NCBI GenBank assembly: GCA_019614645.1
Contig: JABWDB010000036.1
Coordinates: 806,001 to 870,000 of the forward strand
DNA: 64,000 nt
DNA from: Stratiolaelaps scimitus
Taxonomy: Eukaryota; Arthropoda; Arachnida; Mesostigmata; Laelapidae
Reading direction: 5' to 3'
The notes below the pieces were generated by a model that saw nothing but the letters and a program-made list of their open reading frames with translations, made no database searches and was not told where the DNA came from. Below are positions 22,602 through 36,452 of the stretch, piece after piece (within the stretch, counting starts at the first letter, position 1; each line of letters starts with the position of its first letter). Made by a program: the position numbers and the translations under genes.

Positions 22602-25600
22602 AAATATTCTCTAGACTACGATTGCAAGCTACGCTAGCTGAATTAACATGCCGCAACTACGTTTCGCTCTAGAAGATTTAGACGTCAAGCAAAGCTAAGT
22701 TATAGCAAAGTAAGCTTACTCACTACACGGGGGCAGAAGGTCAATTCTACACTAGTCGTAAAGCACTGCCAACAGCACCAAAGCACTACGTACGTTCAAT
22801 TGAGTAGCAATATTTAGTAATAACCACATCAATTCGTATGTAAATACGAATCGCACAAGCTAGCACGAACTAAACGAAGGTGATATGAGAGAAAAAGCAG
22901 AACAAAATCGCAGAATACGCACACGTTAACAAGTACACGCCAACATGACTGTAGGGAAACTGAAGCTTCTGTTTTTGTGGTCGCTTGTAATGTCTATCTG
23001 TCGGCCATCGTTCGTTTTCCGTTCTCTCTCTATCTCTCTCTCTCTCTCTGTATCTCTTGTTGAGCGTTCACTTTCCAGGAACGTTCTTATCTATTTACTG
23101 GGTGAGGGGGCGTATTATATACGGGAGTAAATGAGGTCGTTGTGAAGGTGGGCCAACCCAGCGGGGGGGGGACAGCCAGTCAGTGGGCGTGGCTGACAAG
23201 GAACCTTGCCCTTGGACGGCTGTGGACGCTAGGCTGGCCTTAAAGCACTTGTGGCTAAAGGTTCGGTTAGGTAATACTTGATGGATTATGCGTTAGTGGC
23301 CTCTAGATTGATTGATGGCTGGATGATACATTATAATTAGGCTTAGCACAGCTGAAGTCGGCTGACTCGTGTCGTGTGTGTATCACAGTCGTGTGTGGGC
23401 TGATTGGTATATGAATATAATTCAATTCGCTCATTATCGAGGCTGATTGATAATTGCGGCAGCTATCGCGAGCGAGCGGTCGATCGCCGGCATTCGCGCG
23501 ATCAAACGATAGTTGGCAGGTTGAATAGCGACGCAGGCACGAGAGCACTCGGGGGAAGGCTGAGCGGAGGTTTTGGTGGACAGAAGTCGTAGATGGGCGG
23601 GATTTAGAGGTGGGCGGAGTCTGGAGGGCGGGGTCATATCGATCAATAGGGATGGGCGAGGCCAGTGGGGCGGGGGGTGGGCGTGGTCACCGCCTATCAG
23701 GGCCATGTATGAGTCGCCCTGATTATCTCAGAGTCTCGGCGCCCACATTGAGCTCAGGCAGCACCAGGAATATCGCGTCATCTCGCTCTCCATTCTCATG
23801 CGTTCCACTTTTCGTATTTATCCTGTCTCTATCTCTCGATCTGTCTGTATGCCAGCTTTCATGGGGTTAGCGAGCGCGCGCAATCAGCCAGACAACGGAG
23901 CGAGCGAGCAGCGGCAATCACAGACGCTGACTGACTTTCTCGTACACGATTCGAACGACGACGGGCCCGCCCTTGCCGTTCGGCATTTCGGGTATGCAAG
24001 CGAGGATTTTCTCTCCTAAAAAACGAGATGACAACAACAGCAACAACAACAAAGAGAACGACAGAGGCGGGGATGCAACGACCAACAAAGGCACAAGCGC
24101 AGCAGATACAGCAGCAGCTCAATATAGAATTACACAGGCAGCAAATGGAGAGGTGGGATGGGCTATGCAACACACGGCTACAGACAGTCAGTTCGTAATA
24201 TCATACTATCTCACCGATCACCTACAACGCCACATAATCATTAACATCATCAGCATCAACATCAACATAGACATTATCACTGTTACGTAATAGCGCAACA
24301 ACGTGTATGAGATATTAGCGGTAACAGCAAGCCGCAATCTACGTCTAGCACTGTGATGGTACTATTCGAATTGGTTGTGTTCGTTTTTTGATGTTGCCAC
24401 TTGTTGACGAGCGACAAACGATCTGCTGAATGAGAGGACAACACGATGAGAACAGAATGACCAGTCAAAGGACAGAAACGTATGAGAGCGAATATATAAA
24501 TAGAGAAAATAACAGTCGTTCAACAGTCAACAGCGATGAACGGATATGTCTAGGAGATTATCAATGTGTGTGTGTGTGTGTGTTTGTGTGTGTTCGATTT
24601 TGTTTTTGTTGTATCATGATCAGATCTACGCTCTTCTGCCTAAGCTTCAATGTCGAATGAGACTGAAGCTGATCTCAGTGGGTCATCTCAGTTTTCAGCA
24701 ACAGCTGCATGCGCAAGACATGTGATAAGCATACACGGGACAAGCATTCAGTCGGCCTTATACAGAACAAAACGTAATCCGATGGGAGACTCAGCAGAGT
24801 TTTACGGTGGACCTTCCCCAGGCGTATCGAAAGCGTGGAGTTCGCCTCCACTCTCGATATTTTAAGTCTACAATTGTCTACACTACCGTGTACTAAATTC
24901 TAAAGGCAAAAACAAATGAGAGAAAAAGAAAAGCCAAGAGCGGCGATCCTTTATAAGGATGTCTGTACACGTGTATAGCGAAGTTGAGAACATTGACAAT
25001 AGCGATCTGACGAATCATCGCGATCATTCTGTTGCGATAGTTTAATGCTTGCTTTTTAATTAGTATTATTATGATTATTATTATTATTAAGCAAAGCTTA
25101 GCTCAGGCAGGGGCAATATTTGTTAGCTTACTCACCAATGGTGTCATTAGCCGATGGCTTAATCCATTTCTTGTCATCCTGTTTTGCTTTGTCCTCCTTA
25201 GCGGGAGTCGGTTTCACAACCGCTCGCGGCTTTGAATCCTAGAAATTCATCACCATCCTTTGTTAGAGATCAAAGTGGAAAATAGCGGCTGTGAATTTCG
25301 TTGTGCGATCCCCAGGGCTACACAACGTGCGAACGGTTGAGTCAAGTCGGAGACTTTCGCCAGATTTCGATATAGAGAGACACGAACAGGCTGGGATAGC
25401 TTTGCTCTGAACAAATTGATAGTAAATATAATAAATTGCATATAGCGAATTCGAGAATCTCATAGACGTTCCCAGGGTAACTCGAGCATTGGCTCGAATG
25501 CGACAATCCAGTCGAATACACTGTGAACTGATGGGGTTGTTCTGTTGAGGCTTTCGTCGAAGCGTTACCTTGGTGCCTTCCTTCGATTCGCCATCCTTCT

Positions 25601-28500
25601 TCGGCGGTGTCTTGGACGGTGCACGAGCCGGGGCGGTGCTCTTCATTGGTGAGGCCCCTTGTGTGGGCGGCTTTGCGCCATCTGCAACTCGTCTGCGCGA
25701 TACGCTTCGACTCGTGCGTGCCTTACTGGTACTACGACCGGACCCGCTACCACCCGAGGCTGCCGATGATGGCTTGCCTATGGAGTTCACAATGATATAC
25801 TGAATGAATGAGTAAGTTCATTCGTGCAGGCGAATGAATGCAAGGAATTACATAGTATCTAGTGATCGAATCAATTAACTATAGGCTTGGCTCGACAGAA
25901 CGTTCTCATTAGATGCATTTGTAAGGTTTGAGTTTTCTACCCGGCTAAGCTGTTTTTTCCGAGGTGTGTATATTATTGATGTCCAATTAATTTGGAATTA
26001 ATTTTTGCGAATTACATTCCACATTCGCATACAAGTTTGCTGTTTACATTCGCTACTTACACAGGCGCTATGGTTAGCTCATGTGTCTCATATGTAAACT
26101 TTGTTCGTCTTTGAGAGTGTCATTTCAAACGCCTGTCCCTGGTTCAAAATTTGTTCAAAAACACTTGTCGCTCTATGTAGCTGTCGTATTGGTGGTTGGT
26201 GAACAATTACATTAAGGGGCAGCGCCGCCCCCCCCCCGCTTTATTTACACAAGGGGGTGCGTATACATAGATTGGGGTTGAACTTACTGTCCTTGGCCAG
26301 GGGAAAAGCGGGTCCCAGGGAGTGAAATCTGCTCTTCTGCCGGCGATGTCCTGCGGCGCTATCGACCGTGTCATGTAGCGTCAGCGCGGACACCGAATTA
26401 CTCCAAATCAGGCGGTTCCGCTCTGAGGGGTAATCCGTCTCCCCGATGCCGGAAGAACGAGAACGCGTCTTGTACTCCTCCGCCTAAACGATCGGAGATG
26501 ACACAATTCAATGTCGATTCATCGTGTGGACATTTACGAGTGATCTTGCAGCTCATCGATGAATGAGTTTATCGACATGAATCAAATGGGTACTTTCGTA
26601 ATGAATCTCCCCCGGGGAGTTCGTCTATTCGTTATGCAGGATAGATAATAGCCGCTGTCCATTTAGCCTTAGATGGAAATGTACACCATTGAATGATCTG
26701 CCTTTTATTTCATTTTACCCTGTTATCGGGAGTTCCCGAGATAACGACACGTCAACGATGTGCATACGGTGAAATTATTGAATACTTTCATTAAACCCAC
26801 TATTTCCACTATATTTTTTATCTTATTTCATTGAGCTAATTATATCATTGTACTGATATTCATGTACTCCATTGCACTTGCAGTGGATTTACTATATTAC
26901 GTTACATTCCTATGATCAATGACGATACTCGCTAGTTCGAATCCCGTTGCATAACATATACGAGAACTTAAGCATTGTATGCAGTTCCTTTAATAAATCA
27001 ATAAAGCTTTACCTTCACGCTACTGTACAGCGTATGGCATGGTCAGGCCCATCCCCTTGGAACAGCACTGTGTGCGTGTCCTCCTCGTTCGCAGGACAAA
27101 AACACATTTTCGATTCACGTCGCGGCATGCGATGACATCAATTAGATGAATGCTATATTACAGTGTCGAATTATTCATTCGCTTCAGTGGTCTCACCTTG
27201 TGTATCCTCTCGGCGACCTCTGCATACCAGGAACTGGGCCCATCGGTGGTGTCTAGCGGCTGGTTCCGATGCCAAGAGCCCGCACTGTAGGAGTACTGCG
27301 AGAAAGGCCGATACTTGCTTTTGTATTCTGTCCACCTGTGCGCAACAACGATAAACACATTGTTGGGGGGATGTTATCAACTGATCGAGATATCGAAAGC
27401 TCGCCATTCGCATCGGCGGTAGTGCCGAAAATACGTGCGACATACAACAGGGAACATATAGAAGTTGAGCAGCATGCAATTCAGAGAGAGTGTGCAAAAA
27501 ATCGCTTTTAAGAAGTTCTGACATATACCCGAGTCACACGTACAACTCTATGATAAACATTATGAAAGTGAACCATGGAACATAAATAATAAAAATAATA
27601 CTAATAATAATAATAATAAAATGAATTATGAACAAATTCTACTAATGCTGTTACTGCTGCTGCTGCTGCTGCTGCCGTTGCTGCAGATGGCCGCATGATG
27701 TAAGATACAGTTCATTTGCGCGCACGCGCAAATTTCACTCTTGGTCAGTCAGTCAGTCAATTATACGTTAGCTTTGTTTCGGGTTCGGATCTGTATTGAA
27801 ACAATTGTCATTTAAGCCGCCTAATACTAGCTACAATTCGACGACGCGATCATCAAGTGACCTACTAAAGTCTCCCTTTCATTGCTCAGTTCTTTCGGCG
27901 GCAGCAGCAGCAACAGCAGAGGCTCAAATGTTTGGCGAACTTCTTGGAAAGTCCTCCCTGACGAAGCTATCATTTGTACCATCTCCGTTCTGCAAAAGAC
28001 GATGAGATCCGTCTGTCTCCCAGGACGCCGTCCACTTCTATTGTTCGAGTTGGTAGGGCTTCGTTCATTAATTTCAAGTGGACCACATTTATCATTGGCA
28101 AACCAGTCGGTTAGAAACTGAGATGTTGGCCAGCCCCTCGGATCAGCTTCTGTTCACAATTCAGATCTTCTCTCTCTCTACGATCTGAGCGTTGCCCGAT
28201 CCATTAACTGGTTCGTGGTTGCTACGTCTCAGATCTCTATCCTAAATTAGCGTAATGACAATGATGGGCCACAATACAGCATTTCAGAGAGGTACTACAC
28301 CACATCACGCCATGCCACACCATTGTATCGTCATCATGGCCTGCTGGCGAATTGCACGCCCATCGTTGCTTCCTCAACGGGCAGAATTTTTTTGTTTTTC
28401 TTTCCGGTTAACATAAGCAAGTTTTTGCATGGACAGGAAGCAAGGCGTGTCGACCGCCATAGCGATCGTTCACCTATTCTACCATTCGCTCGCTTCTGCC

Positions 28501-28537
<37 letters not shown>

Positions 28538-31468
28538 TAATATATATATATATGTATATACAGATAATATATATATATGTATATACAGATAATATATATA
28601 TATATGTATATACAGATAATATATATATATATGTATATACAGATAATATATATATATATATATGTATATAGGCGCGGTCACTGCCTTAGCCTAAATGTTG
28701 TTTAGTGCGTGTCAGCGTGCCTGCACACACGCATAGATCATACGCATACATAGATCCGCAGAGTTTGAGCCTTAATTTTTGTTGTGTGTGTGTGCGTGTC
28801 GTATCCGAACGCTCTGTAACATAGTTGATTGTTCGAGCGGCGCCATTTGAGTCAGTGGCGGAGAACAACGACAACAGCAACAACAACAAAAACGTCGTTC
28901 CAGAGTCATCAACTTTTGTACATTGACACGACCCAGAGTGTTCGTTCCTCCGCCGAGTGCGCTTCGTTATTATCTTTTGTTCCTGGAAAAGTTTGTGTTC
29001 CGCCATTTCATGTTTTTTGGCTCGCCAACGGTTTGGCGGCGAGCTTGATTTCTCCTCTCAACATGGGCGTTGTCTGATGCCAGAGGAAGTTGCCGTAAAT
29101 GCAGATGGTCAGAATTTAGCTAGTGACCAACAGCGCCATGCCTGTTTTCGTCTCTGGCTGTTTTTATTGGCGAGCACCACGGACAGAGTTCTATTGACGA
29201 GCTACTCGGCGCGGAGCGGTGCAATGACTTCGACATTCACTGCTGTGTTCACTTCGAACCCGCTGGTCGACTCCAGGCGCGCCTGTGCCTTCTGGTTAAC
29301 CGTTTCTATTCGCTTACAAAGGGAATTGAGTTGCCACTGATGAGACCCACGCGCACGCAGATTAGCACAGAACCTACGTTAACTATGATGGAAATTGTGA
29401 GACACACCAATCAGCTAGTTGCTGCTAGTGCAATGCGTCGGCCGTGGCCCTCGAGACGTCCCCAGAAGCGGGTCAAGTCCATGAAAGAAGAAATCAGAAC
29501 CTATCCGGGACTCTGAATCGTCCTGATCAAGCCCACAATACAACCGCGTTGTAGCGGCCTGCAACGGTCTCAATTTAGCACGGCTTCAGTGCATTGTCTC
29601 TATGGTAACAAACAAGTCGCATTGATTCGTTCGTTCGTTAGCTGAAGCGAGCCGGCCGCCAGTATGCAACTGTCTGGTCGATGCGTTCGACCCATAGGTC
29701 TCCACGGGAATGTGGTACATTTTAGAACACTTGGGAAACCACTTCGGGACAGTTGAACCGAGATGTGGCTAACAGCAAACGCTCTACGCAACTCACAATT
29801 TATTGCCAGACCCGAGACGATTGCCATTGGCAGCAACGTGAGAGACGTGGGCAAACAAACTACTTCGCTGATGGCCTACATATGCCATTCGTCTGTTCAA
29901 TGCTTGGCGAGAAAAACCTTCGTAAAAATAACATCCTATTTTCAGTGGTGGAAAAGTGCTCGAAACTTCTTCCTCTATTCCGTCGAATAACAACAGATCG
30001 ATCGTAGCTTGGACGCAGGAGGAGCAAATGGAAGCGGACGCGACGGTGCAACAGGGAGATCGCGTCGACCAGCCCGAGTCTCTCCTGTGACCTTGACGTC
30101 ACACAGAATACGCACAAGTGTATTTACATAGATAGACACGCGTGTACACGGCCATAGACAGGAGGGCGCATCAATAAAAATCCCGATATCACGCGGGTGG
30201 TAGATGGGAGGCTCTCTCGGCTCCCAGCTGCGATCTTCTGAGCTGAACCAATTTTGGTTTGTTCCACAAGCGCAGGGCGAACGCCGCTCACTGCCGGACG
30301 CTGCGCGAATACTTCTCGCGAACATGAGGCAGCAGCGGTGGCGATATATCGAGAGTAGGAAATTCAAGATGCGCGGAGATTGACATCACTGACGGCGTAC
30401 GTCGATGCTGCTGCTGCCGTGGCGGCGGCGGCTTCTGCTACCGGGGCGGGCGGTGATCTGCCTTTTTCAGACGATCGTCGCTACTCCGACGCGATGAAAT
30501 ACTGCTCGCGTGTGATTCCGCGATCGGATGAGTTGAGCTGGCGGCGGTGGCCGCGGCGGCACGGCTAAATTTGTACTAAAGTATCTTGGTGTTGGGCAGC
30601 GTTTTGCCGATTCAAATCACGTCAACGTGGCAGTTCTCAGCGACATTCGTTTGAAAGTAGCCACAGTGGCGTGGTAATTCAAGGAAATATGATTGGACCC
30701 ATGCTGTGACTGCTCATTAAATGGAGTATTATCATTATCATCACCATCATAATTAGCACTCATCTATATCGGACAGATCTGAGTGTGTGCTTGTGTACAA
30801 CTCGATTAGTTAGCTCAACGGGTCGTTCTGGAATTTCTACAGCATGTGATCAACTGTGTGGCATGTGATAATTTGGCTAGAATCTATAAAATTTTCCGGC
30901 CAGACTCTCAGCCTTAAACATTGAACGTCAGCGGTACAACTACACTCGGCACTGCTTCATAGGACGGACGCCTTTTTTAAATGCAATACTACCGAAAGCA
31001 GTCGTCCCGTGGACGTTGAATGTTGGCTGTTAATCAGCCGGTCATATGGGAACTCCGCAGACTACATTACCCCTGTGATGGTATCAGCATGTGACTATGG
31101 CGTTATTCGATCAGGAATGAATCAGATACACGATGTCTGTAGCTTTTAAACAATTTTTTCCCGACGTATTGCGTGTTACATGTCATCCTACGCTTAGTCC
31201 AATACAGACAAGGGTACACTAGATCATACCATACCTTTAGGGTGGATTGAATTTAAAGGCCGAGTCAGTGTTCGATAGGTGGCAGGGGTTGAACTCACCT
31301 CCAGGGGTCGCTCGATGTGGGTGAATGTAGCTGACGGCTGTCCGGAGCCGGATGTGATTGCGACATGACATCACTGATCGCAGCCCCTCCACGGAGGATG
31401 TCACGCACATCGCCCATCTTCGCGGCGTAAAAACACTGCTCCTTCTCTGCGCCTCGCTCGCGGGGACT
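21499..31468 (-). CDS. MDM1: MDM1-like microtubule/centriole protein, six 3' exons (5' exon not found)
   Basis: Exons on the minus strand are 31468-31299, 27335-27197, 26483-26288, 25777-25569, 25238-25136 and 22322-21499. All junctions are GT-AG and in phase, giving about 545 residues. WTEYKSKYRPFSQYSYSAGSW in exon two matches the MDM1 repeat (EY..KF....QY.Y.AG.W). It is followed by WYAEVAERIHKAEEYKTRSR, matching the REKAEFYRKR helix, and then SERNRLIW. The end, SLARSRLDEFWAEGK, resembles the vertebrate C-terminus (LARAKKRKENFWG). MDM1 binds microtubules and restrains centriole duplication. The middle exons are Ser/Arg/Lys/Pro-rich. The last exon (273 codons) is a long Ala/Pro/Thr/Lys-rich low-complexity region. 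The N-terminal exon, expected to hold a first EYQ..F.W repeat, was not identified; an internal ATG in exon one could be used instead. Confidence 0.82.
22569..22599. repeat. (AT)n microsatellite in the last MDM1 intron
   Basis: A continuous TA array of about 31 bp about 250 bp from the acceptor of the final MDM1 exon. Confidence 0.9.
22610..25130. other. Large last intron of MDM1
   Basis: This 2.8-kb intron separates exons 25238-25136 and 22322-21499. It holds a CT tract (about 23025-23049), CAA-type repeats (about 24032-24053), a GT tract (about 24565-24591) and an ATT microsatellite (about 25063-25088). No embedded gene was recognised. Confidence 0.6.
26933..27013 (+). mobile_element. tRNA-derived SINE, truncated copy 1
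   Basis: It begins with an eroded B box (gttcgaatccc). It then follows the family body with the block gaacttaagcattg, a gcagttccttta block and an aataaatcaataaagctttacc-type 3' end. This matches the copies at 46.7 and 47.0 kb in order and spacing. The A-box half is not recognisable. It sits in the intron between MDM1 exons 27335-27197 and 26483-26288, in the antisense orientation. Confidence 0.75.
28501..28670 (+). repeat. Compound (AT)n minisatellite with five ACAGATAAT units
   Basis: The nonamer acagataat recurs at 28533, 28560, 28585, 28612 and 28639 (spacing 27, 25, 27 and 27 bp), each separated by TA runs and a tatgtata interruption. It is therefore a higher-order minisatellite built on a simple TA array. 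Confidence 0.92.
31006..31043 (+). repeat. Short dispersed repeat with GGCTG/CAGCC hairpin, copy 1
   Basis: The block ccgtggacgttgaatgttgg runs into ggctgttaatcagcc, a 5-bp hairpin. A near-identical block is at 42540-42577, where the loop differs (tgggt instead of ttaat) but the stem is kept. It may be the 3' end of a retroposon. Confidence 0.7.
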
Positions 31469-31600
31469 CTGCAAATGATGAAGAACGAAGGGCCCAAAGA
31501 TAAGATAACAGAGATTAGATGAATAGAGATTAGAGATGCATGCCTGATTTGATATAAGCGATCGGGTCGAACGTTTCGTTGGGAGTGCTCAAGAAGCTGC

Positions 31601-31646
31601 TTCGGACATAAGCAAACGGTGACTTCGGACATAAGCAAACGGTGAC
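31601..31646 (+). repeat. 23-bp tandem duplication
   Basis: Two perfect copies of a 23-bp unit (31601-31623 and 31624-31646), beginning ttcggacataagcaaacggt, lie about 130 bp upstream (minus-strand sense) of an MDM1 exon. Confidence 0.92.
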
Positions 31647-34600
31647 TTTAAGCGGCTTAGCATCTAGAGCTAGGCACCTTAATGGTGTTTGTACACTTCA
31701 GCACCGTTGGTGAATTGAGCGGGACACATATTGTCGAGCTTGAGTCTACCTCGAGACGTACCGATTTTGATCTAGGCGCCCTGTTTGCCGTGGCGAGTAT
31801 ACAACTCGGCCCACCATGCCAGGGAAACTCCATATTCCAGTTGGCTGGGGGGAGGGTGTTTCAATTCAAGCAGTTTTCGAGGACGAGGCCTGTCGTCTCA
31901 CCCGTTTTTCACAGAGCCAGTTCACCGGCAGCAGATAGACGAAATCTCTGTCGTCTTCTGAGGGTCTACCAGTCCGTCATGATCGATCGCATGACAGTTG
32001 GAGACGTTGAATAACACACGCTATGCCGTTCATAGGCTGATGCAAGCGGGCTGTAATGCTGGGTCCCTTCTATGGGCTACTCGCCAGTGACTGCTTGTCA
32101 GTAGCCATACATCCTGTTGATGGTACCCAGACTATCCGGCAATCATCGGCGTTTCCAGTGACGGACGTTTCCAGCGGCCAACACCACCGACCCCGACAAC
32201 AACAGCAGCAGCTGCTGCTGCTTTGGCGACAAGGACCTGATATTGCCTACACGTCGAACTTGCGCCTGAGTTGAGTGCTGCCTGCTAGCCTGCCAACCAG
32301 CCAGCCACTTGCATGACCGTCCTCTGGAGTCTGCCGTGACTCCAGCAGCAAAAGCGAAGCAGCCAATGAGTGAAACCTCTCTCCGCTCCGTCCGCCGCAG
32401 GTACAGCAGCGGGAACAGCAGCCCACGCTGCGTCATCGACGTCAAAGGCGGGCCCAACCATTGAAGGGACTACTTGCACGTTAACCGTCTACCATATAAA
32501 AGGCTGCAATTGACAGTAAGGAGCAGGGCGAACATTGCCTTGCCGGGCGAGGACCGACCAGTGCTAGTAATCGTAATGGCAGTAGTCTGCTGACGGTCGA
32601 GGAAAATCGCTTGTAATCTAATGTTTTCATTTGCACTCGCGCACACAAACACAATCGAGAGAAAGGTGAGGTGTGCCACTTGGATCCAACGTACGTGGGA
32701 CCCCGAATTTGACAGCTGACGACGCCCAAATTGATCAGCAGACGAACAATGTCATCTCTGACAAGAATTGCAGCCTTGAGGGCCGGCGAAGCGATTCTAC
32801 GAGTGGAAACTCGGAACATATTGATGGATGCCGCTAATTCGGCTATGAAAATAGTTCCAACACAAAATATTGAGGCGTATCATCGTCATCATCATTATCA
32901 TAATGTAAATACTATTATTGTGTAAGTGATGTATTTTTATTTATTACATAATAGATGAAGTGTATGCAGTCACCGATCTGAGAAATCGTGGAAATAACTA
33001 TGAAATATATACATCGAAATACACATAGCATATCATAAGACGATAACTGGACAAACCCTACGGGACCATCAACCGGCCAAACCTGGAGTTGCGCCGCTCA
33101 CACAGCCAGCCAGGCAGACGTTAGCTCGACCACCGAAGCTGACCTCGCTAACCAAAATGCTCTACTTCAGCAAGGCCTGTCCTTAGGCTGGGCGTTTCCA
33201 ACAGCCAGGGGCCAGTGAACACAATAACAACTTACTCATTTTGTTGGTGACTTTTGTACTGTTGTTATTGCTGCTGCTGTTGCTGTTTTGCTTAAAGCAG
33301 TGAAATAAATCCAAGCGTCCACAAGCATACACTACGTCTGCCATCCCGCAGAGATGGTCATCGCATGATCCATTTGCTGGCAGCGATACACCCGCACTGT
33401 GTTCACTAAGCGTTGCGCGGCAACAGAGAAAGATAGTTTTTCTTTTTTTTTTTTTGACAATTGCATTTCCCGAACCAGTCTGGCAGAAAGCCTCGCGTGG
33501 TGATCGCAGGACACGGTGGTCCTGTCCTCTCGGGCGTTCCTGCACTCACATGAGCCAGAGTGGATCAGTGAACACCCGGCTGGGAGAGAGCGATACATAC
33601 ACAGTTGGTGATGGCGCCGCCGTCGCCGCCACCGCCGCCACCACCACCATTGGCACCGCTTCGGGACCACACTGATCTGGTTGGCATTCGCCTTTCTGGC
33701 AGTACTACCACATTTACACTTTTCACAGCGGTCTGTTCAAGCTGCATTGCCATGCTTCCCATTGTGTCCCGCGCGGGACCCGCTCGAAGGGAAGAACCGG
33801 AGACCCTCAGGGCTTTCAGGCAAACTCGCCGCTTGGCGCTATGCTATGCTCGGTGGTTCGTATACCTAAACACACAGACACCGGTCAAAGCCGAGCAGAG
33901 CCAATCTCCTCGTGCACGGAACACCGCACAGCGATAGGCTGTGGCCTCTCCAACCCTGCTTTGGGTGGGTCCCGAGGCGAAATCTCGGAAGCGCAGAGAG
34001 GTCTCTCCGCGTTTGATATCGCATATCTCTTGTAAGGGCTCAGTAAACGAAGATCAATTATAGTTAGTGACAAAGTCTGTATCGTTTATATAGTTAGGGT
34101 CGTCTTAGTGGACTAACAAGTCAGATATAGTTAGTAAAATATATCTATTAGTATTTGTAAAAGGTGCCTATCTCTGGTTGTCATAATTATAAATCGCTGA
34201 TCGAAATTCATATTTATATTCTGTGTCGTTCGACCTGTGTTTGTGTTAACTGATAGATGAAAACATAAGTTAGAATTAGCAACGATGTCACCGAATTTCG
34301 TTTAGGTTAATCGTGAGTGGACAACCGCCCATACATGCTACACATGTGATACAATTGTCACATGTATGTACCGCTGTGCCAGCCAGCTACAAAGTGCTCC
34401 AGTGGACGTCCACCCTGATGAGGAGGCGGCCTGATCTCTGAGCAGTGCTTTGTCCTGTTCGAGCTTCGTCCTTGATGGAGTGGTCAGTAGGCCAAGCCCA
34501 CGTCCCCTTCACTTGTTCTCTACTCAGCAACAGTAAAGACAATGAAATGGAACAGACACAGACAAGCGGCCCACCAGGGAGCTGTCACACCGTTAGTCGG

Positions 34601-35033
34601 GCGCCGCCACCGCTCGCCAATGAAGAATCGGAACCAAACCCCGGAGGCGAAACCCCACAGCCACAGACGTCGTGGACCCCAGCCACCCCCGTATCACTCC
34701 TTCTAAGTGTGTATCATCTACGAACATGGCTATCCACGACCAGTCGCTCTCATTGGCGTCGTTTGTTCATCCATTTCATTTCTTCTTTCTTTCGGTGTCC
34801 TTCTCGTCTGAGTGTATCTCTCGCAGTGGCTCTAACAAGCACATTGACTGAGGGGGCAGCCAAGCCGACCAGCTTGTTCGCCGGACTCGCCGGCGATCCA
34901 GCCCGTATCAATGTCTAGCGAGCCTTGCCAGTATAGCGGTCGCTGCCGAAGCCGAGAGGAGCGGATGTAGGGAACCGAGTAAAGAGGTCGGATATCGGAG
35001 CCAATAAGTCACCAACGATGATACCACCCATTA

Positions 35034-35034
35034 G

Positions 35035-35065
<31 letters not shown>

Positions 35066-35082
35066 GAGAAAGAGAGAGAGAG
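35034..35082. repeat. (AT)n followed by (GA)n
   Basis: A TA array (35034-35061) runs directly into a GA-rich array. Confidence 0.88.
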
Positions 35083-35574
35083 TCGCTGGTGTTGCGTCTA
35101 TTGAAGCCGACGTCGATCGCGGCGACGGTCCCAGCGAACTCCTCTCTACATCCGCTATTACTGCTGTTTCTGCGGCCACCTCCGTTGCTGCGTGCGCTAC
35201 CACTGTCATCGTGTATCGTTACCCGTTGCAGCGCGTGACAATTCGTTTGTGCCATTTCGACGCAGCCGTAACTACCGTAGCGACCGTTACAGCCAACCAT
35301 TAGAACGAACATTTTGCGTCAGTCCGACAGAGGCCAGCACAAACGCTGCCCCATATGGTCCATATGTATTTCTGCTAGCTGTGTGCTAATGTTTATGGGA
35401 GATTTTCCACCCTCACAATGCGCGTGCGCGCGCGATCACGGCTGCAAAAGCATTCGACTAGTGTGGCTAACGAGCGACAGACGACCCGTTCGTATGGGCG
35501 AACGGACGCAGTCGTCGTTCAACCAGATCATTTCGATTGATGTCTCGTCGGCGATCACGCCACCAATATACGGC

Positions 35575-35578
<4 letters not shown>

Positions 35579-35619
<41 letters not shown>
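35579..35619. repeat. (TA)n followed by (TG)n
   Basis: A TA array runs directly into a short TG array. Confidence 0.88.
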
Positions 35620-36419
35620 TTCAACGTGACTGCACACCGTATTTGCGATAATCGATACTTCTGCTCAGTCGTACCCACTACTCCACGTAAATCTCTCTGT
35701 GTTCGCATGATAAGGCGATTTTGTCCATTGCCATTATACCAAGCAGAAAACACGATTGGTTTATGATGCCATGAAAGCAAGTTGCATTTTCCAGATACCT
35801 AATGTATTATACTTGTCGCTCGCTAATAATTCCTATTCGACGGACGAGAAAATAGCTCACTAGGTAACTTAGACGAAAGGTGGTGGCGGTAATGGTGGTG
35901 ATGGCGGTAGAATGAACAGTTCATCATCCAGCTTCATTAAATCAGTAATTACCCGATATCGACTAATGAGTGAAGCTACGGGTTGTTGGCTGGATTGCAT
36001 GCATGGGTATAGCAAGGTGAAATAAAATCAAGATACAATTATCATGAAGGGGACAGATACCAACTGAGATCTCTCGGGGTGGGCTGAGCGCAGACGAAAG
36101 CCCGACTGTGGCAGTGACAATTGACAAATCCATGTTTGAAATGCGAGAAATTCGGTCAGCACGTACCGACACTGCCCTTCGCTGATAGCCTATCAGATTC
36201 GCAAGTCTTGTTCATTTGAGGTTGTCATTTCCAGTCAGAAACTAGCGTGTCTGCAACCGTCGAACTACCGTTACTCTTTCGCGGCGCGAGCGGCACAGTC
36301 GACGGATACGCTCAACATCTTAATATGCAGCACGCACAATGGCTCTCATACAGCTACGTTGCGAACTCACTCCTCCGGTATGGTCAGATCTCAACAAATC
36401 GAGCAGATTAGTTAGGGTC

Positions 36420-36420
<1 letters not shown>

Positions 36421-36450
<30 letters not shown>

Positions 36451-36452
36451 AA
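36421..36452. repeat. Imperfect (TA)n array
   Basis: Two TA runs separated by a single phase break. Confidence 0.85.

Larger units (their letters stand above)
27340..31290. other. Large MDM1 intron with microsatellites
   Basis: Between exons 31468-31299 and 27335-27197. It carries an AAT array (about 27583-27620), CTG repeats (27649-27673), a compound TA minisatellite (28501-28670) and CAA/CAG stretches. Several overlapping open frames on both strands have no domain signature and no consistent splice pattern. Confidence 0.55.

Noticed and set aside
34400..34445. CTGATGAGGAGGC-type sequence resembling a hammerhead ribozyme core.
   Set aside because: No GAAA follows and stem II is not complementary. 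A second CTGATGA near 42835 fails in the same way.
34445..34918. 157-codon plus-strand frame with a Pro/Glu-rich start.
   Set aside because: No domain, CT-biased composition, and no convincing splice sites.
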